Shown here piece by piece: positions 62,089 through 64,000 of a stretch of DNA of 64,000 nt. The stretch's first letter is position 1, and each line of letters opens with the position of its first letter. The notes under the pieces are model-generated. The model was given only the letters and a program-made list of their open reading frames with translations, was not told the origin of the DNA and made no database searches. A program made the translations under genes and the position numbers. Origin of the DNA: Hufsiella ginkgonis (GTDB lineage: Bacteria; Bacteroidota; Bacteroidia; Sphingobacteriales; Sphingobacteriaceae); NCBI RefSeq assembly GCF_009834915.1, contig NZ_WVHS01000001.1, forward strand, positions 310,001 to 374,000, given 5' to 3'.

Positions 62089-62913
62089 ATGGCAAAAACG
62101 AAGCTATTGTTTATTACCCCCGAGATGTCGCCTTTCCTCGAACTTACCAAAATTTCTGAAATCACCCGCCAGCTGCCCATGGCCATGCAGGAAAAAGGAT
62201 TCGAGATCCGCATCCTGATGCCGCGTTTCGGCAGCATTAACGAACGACGCAACCGCCTGCACGAGGTGATCCGTCTTTCAGGGATGAATATCATCATCGA
62301 TGATAACGACAACCCGCTGATCATAAAAGTCGCTTCGATCCCCTCTGCGCGCATGCAGGTTTATTTCCTTGATAACGAAGAGTATTTTCAGCGCAAGCAT
62401 GTTTTCCGTGACGGCAACAATAAATTCTTCGAAGACAATGACGAACGGCTGATCTTTTTCTGCAAAGGCGCTTTAGAGACCGTTAAGAAATTGGGCTGGG
62501 CGCCGGATGTGGTGCATTGCCACAGCTGGATGACCTCCCTGGTACCGGCTTACCTGAAAACCATCTACAAAGACGATCCTACCTTTAAGAATTCAAAGAT
62601 CGTTTATTCTATTTATGAAGACGGCTTCACCGAAACGCTCAACCCCGAATTCGTCCGTAAAGCGACCCTCAACGGTGTCCTCCCGGAACATCTCGACGCT
62701 TACAAAGCAGGTGATATCCAGGCACTTCATACCGGTGCGGTAAGTTATTCCGATGCGGTTGTTCTGGGCAACGAAGGCCTCAGCGAAGAATTGTTAAAGT
62801 ATGTTAAAAACAGCGCCAAACCGGTGATCCAGGCCGGGTCAGCTTTAGATTACGAAAATTATTACAACCTTTACGAAGAAATTGCAAACGAAGAATTCGT
62901 TTCTCTGGCTTAA
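62089..62913 (+). CDS. glycogen/starch-synthase-like GT5 N-domain protein
   Basis: 274 aa from the ATG at 62089. It covers only the GT5 catalytic N-half: TKLLFITPEMSPFLELTKIS (K-x-G-G region altered to LTKIS), LPMAMQEKGFEIRILMPRFG, FCKGALETVKKLGWAPDVVHCHSW and YSIYEDGF. Full glycogen synthases have ~480 aa with a second Rossmann half, absent here. The usual KxGG ADP-glucose loop is not intact, so activity is doubtful. Proteins of this length are conserved beside panC in Bacteroidota. DUF4270 gene follows by 15 bp. Confidence 0.85.
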   Translation: MAKTKLLFITPEMSPFLELTKISEITRQLPMAMQEKGFEIRILMPRFGSINERRNRLHEVIRLSGMNIIIDDNDNPLIIKVASIPSARMQVYFLDNEEYFQRKHVFRDGNNKFFEDNDERLIFFCKGALETVKKLGWAPDVVHCHSWMTSLVPAYLKTIYKDDPTFKNSKIVYSIYEDGFTETLNPEFVRKATLNGVLPEHLDAYKAGDIQALHTGAVSYSDAVVLGNEGLSEELLKYVKNSAKPVIQAGSALDYENYYNLYEEIANEEFVSLA

Positions 62914-62928
62914 TAAAGACATTTCCTG

Positions 62929-64000
62929 ATGAGATATAACAGACTGGACTTATTAACCTTGTTAGTAAGTCTTTTTATTTTTAGCAGCTGTAGCAAGGTG
63001 GACGATAGTGTGGGGTTGGACGTTGATCCGCAGAACCAGATCGACGCGAAACTGGTAGATACAGCTTCCATTCGCACCAACACCGTAAAAGACGATACCG
63101 TGGCCACCAACGGCCTTTCACAACATCCTTTTGGTTACCTGCAGGACAGCGAGCTCGGCACTACCGAAGCAAATATAGCCCTTACCATTACCTCGCCTAC
63201 TACCGACCTTTCTTTCGGGACCAGCCCGGTGCTGGATTCCGCGGTACTGGTACTTAAATATGGCAACGAATTTTACGGCGACTCCGTAAGCTCGCAATAC
63301 CGGGTGGATGTACGCGAGCTTAATGAGACCTTTACCAACACCACTGCCTATTATAACACCAAGGTATGGAACGTAAAGCCGGATGTGGTAGGCGGCAAGC
63401 TCTTTAAAAAGTTCACCATCCACGATAGTGTGCGGGTAAATTATATCCGCGATGCAAAAAGGGATACCATGATCACCCGCTCGCCCCATATACGTATCCC
63501 GATAAACGCCGCATTCATCAACAACAAGTTCTTTAATGCACCTGCGGGCACGTTTGCCACCACAACCGCCTTCCAGGCTTATATGAAAGGGTTGTACCTG
63601 AGTATTAATAAAACCCAGTCAACCGGTAAGGGCGGCATCGGGTTCTTCGACCTGGCCACCGCCGACAGCAGCAGGCTCGAAATTTATTACCGCAACATAG
63701 CTGGTACCACCATCGATACCAACTTCGTTAACTTTGGCGTTACTGCAACCAATGCGGCGGCAAGTATCGTGCACACGTATTCAACCGCCGTACAAACCCA
63801 GCTAAGCAATCCTGCGCAGCAGTTCCCCACCGTATACGTAAAGCCACTGGCCGGCTTACGCACACGCGTATTCTTTCCTTACATTACCAAATTGAAGGAA
63901 CTGGGTAACATCACGATCAACAAAGCGGAGCTGGTTATCCAGGTGGCCGATACGCAACTGGATCCCGCTCAACGACTCACCTTGTACCGAACGGACATCG
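62929..64000 (+). CDS. DUF4270 lipoprotein (3' end outside window)
   Basis: Open from the ATG at 62929 to the window end, 357 codons without a stop. Type II signal peptide with Cys in FIFSSCSKVDD, then IRTNTVKDDTVATNGL and QHPFGYLQDSELGTTEANIALT, the marks of the Bacteroidota DUF4270 family. Later TFATTTAFQAYMKGLYLSIN and RLEIYYRNI fit the same family. Surface or periplasmic lipoprotein of unknown function. Same transcript as the GT5 protein. Confidence 0.88.
   Translation, partial: MRYNRLDLLTLLVSLFIFSSCSKVDDSVGLDVDPQNQIDAKLVDTASIRTNTVKDDTVATNGLSQHPFGYLQDSELGTTEANIALTITSPTTDLSFGTSPVLDSAVLVLKYGNEFYGDSVSSQYRVDVRELNETFTNTTAYYNTKVWNVKPDVVGGKLFKKFTIHDSVRVNYIRDAKRDTMITRSPHIRIPINAAFINNKFFNAPAGTFATTTAFQAYMKGLYLSINKTQSTGKGGIGFFDLATADSSRLEIYYRNIAGTTIDTNFVNFGVTATNAAASIVHTYSTAVQTQLSNPAQQFPTVYVKPLAGLRTRVFFPYITKLKELGNITINKAELVIQVADTQLDPAQRLTLYRTDI

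Noticed and set aside
62089-62913. Calling the GT5 gene a full glycogen synthase (glgA)
   Set aside because: Only the N-terminal half is encoded and the KxGG loop is not intact.

Overview
The window reads as a chromosomal segment of a Bacteroidota bacterium, most likely order Sphingobacteriales (Pedobacter/Mucilaginibacter-like). Pointers are an OmpA protein with thrombospondin type 3 repeats, secreted DUF6443-type RHS proteins, DUF4270 and DUF6728 family proteins, the PanC / short glycogen-synthase-like neighbourhood, little Shine-Dalgarno signal, and promoters of the Bacteroidota type (TTTG, about 19 nt, TAnnTTTG), seen exactly upstream of ompA and rimP. Genus is an inference from protein character only.

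Layout. 1-8.5 kb is accessory: the end of an XRE regulator, a putative immunity gene, a two-gene RHS locus whose second protein ends in an HNH/AHH-type nuclease, a small exported protein, and two probable gene relics. 8.5-14.2 kb holds tRNA-Ser(GGA), a degenerate tRNA, two copies of a ~103-bp repeat each lying about 80 bp beyond a tRNA 3' end, a secreted tyrosine-phosphatase-like protein, and a WYL regulator divergent from an RtcB-type RNA ligase across a 14-bp palindrome. 14.7-22 kb is a signalling island: REC-histidine kinase, a 1196-aa CHASE3-HAMP-GAF hybrid kinase with three receivers, a lone receiver, CheR and a receiver-less CheB, with no chemoreceptor. 22-33 kb has AnsA-TatD-M61 peptidase and a complete RND efflux operon. 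33-43 kb is mostly housekeeping (sugar-kinase-like ATPase, MFS, M28 peptidase, RecG, EamA, RidA, OmpA, Xaa-Pro aminopeptidase). 43-50 kb is an envelope-glycan operon (three GT-B-like glycosyltransferases, an MsbA-like ABC exporter, an unassigned protein) divergent from MeaB. 50-55 kb is rimP-nusA-infB with an unusual leader hairpin. 55-64 kb holds an acyl-CoA dehydrogenase/TlpA-like/M1 peptidase/lipoprotein operon, heptose adenylyltransferase, PanD and PanC, a short GT5 protein and a DUF4270 lipoprotein cut by the window end.

The strongest candidates for something undescribed are: (1) the MCP-less CheR/CheB-hybrid-kinase island, whose coiled coil carries two MCP-like Glx-Glx-x-x-Ala/Ser sites exactly one heptad apart; (2) the WYL-RtcB RNA-repair module with a shared palindromic operator; (3) the terminator-like hairpin transcribed at the very start of the rimP-nusA-infB mRNA; (4) the two-chain RHS locus with a convergent, overlapping immunity gene. 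Promoter and operator calls were made by eye, and family names come from recognising motifs, without database searches.
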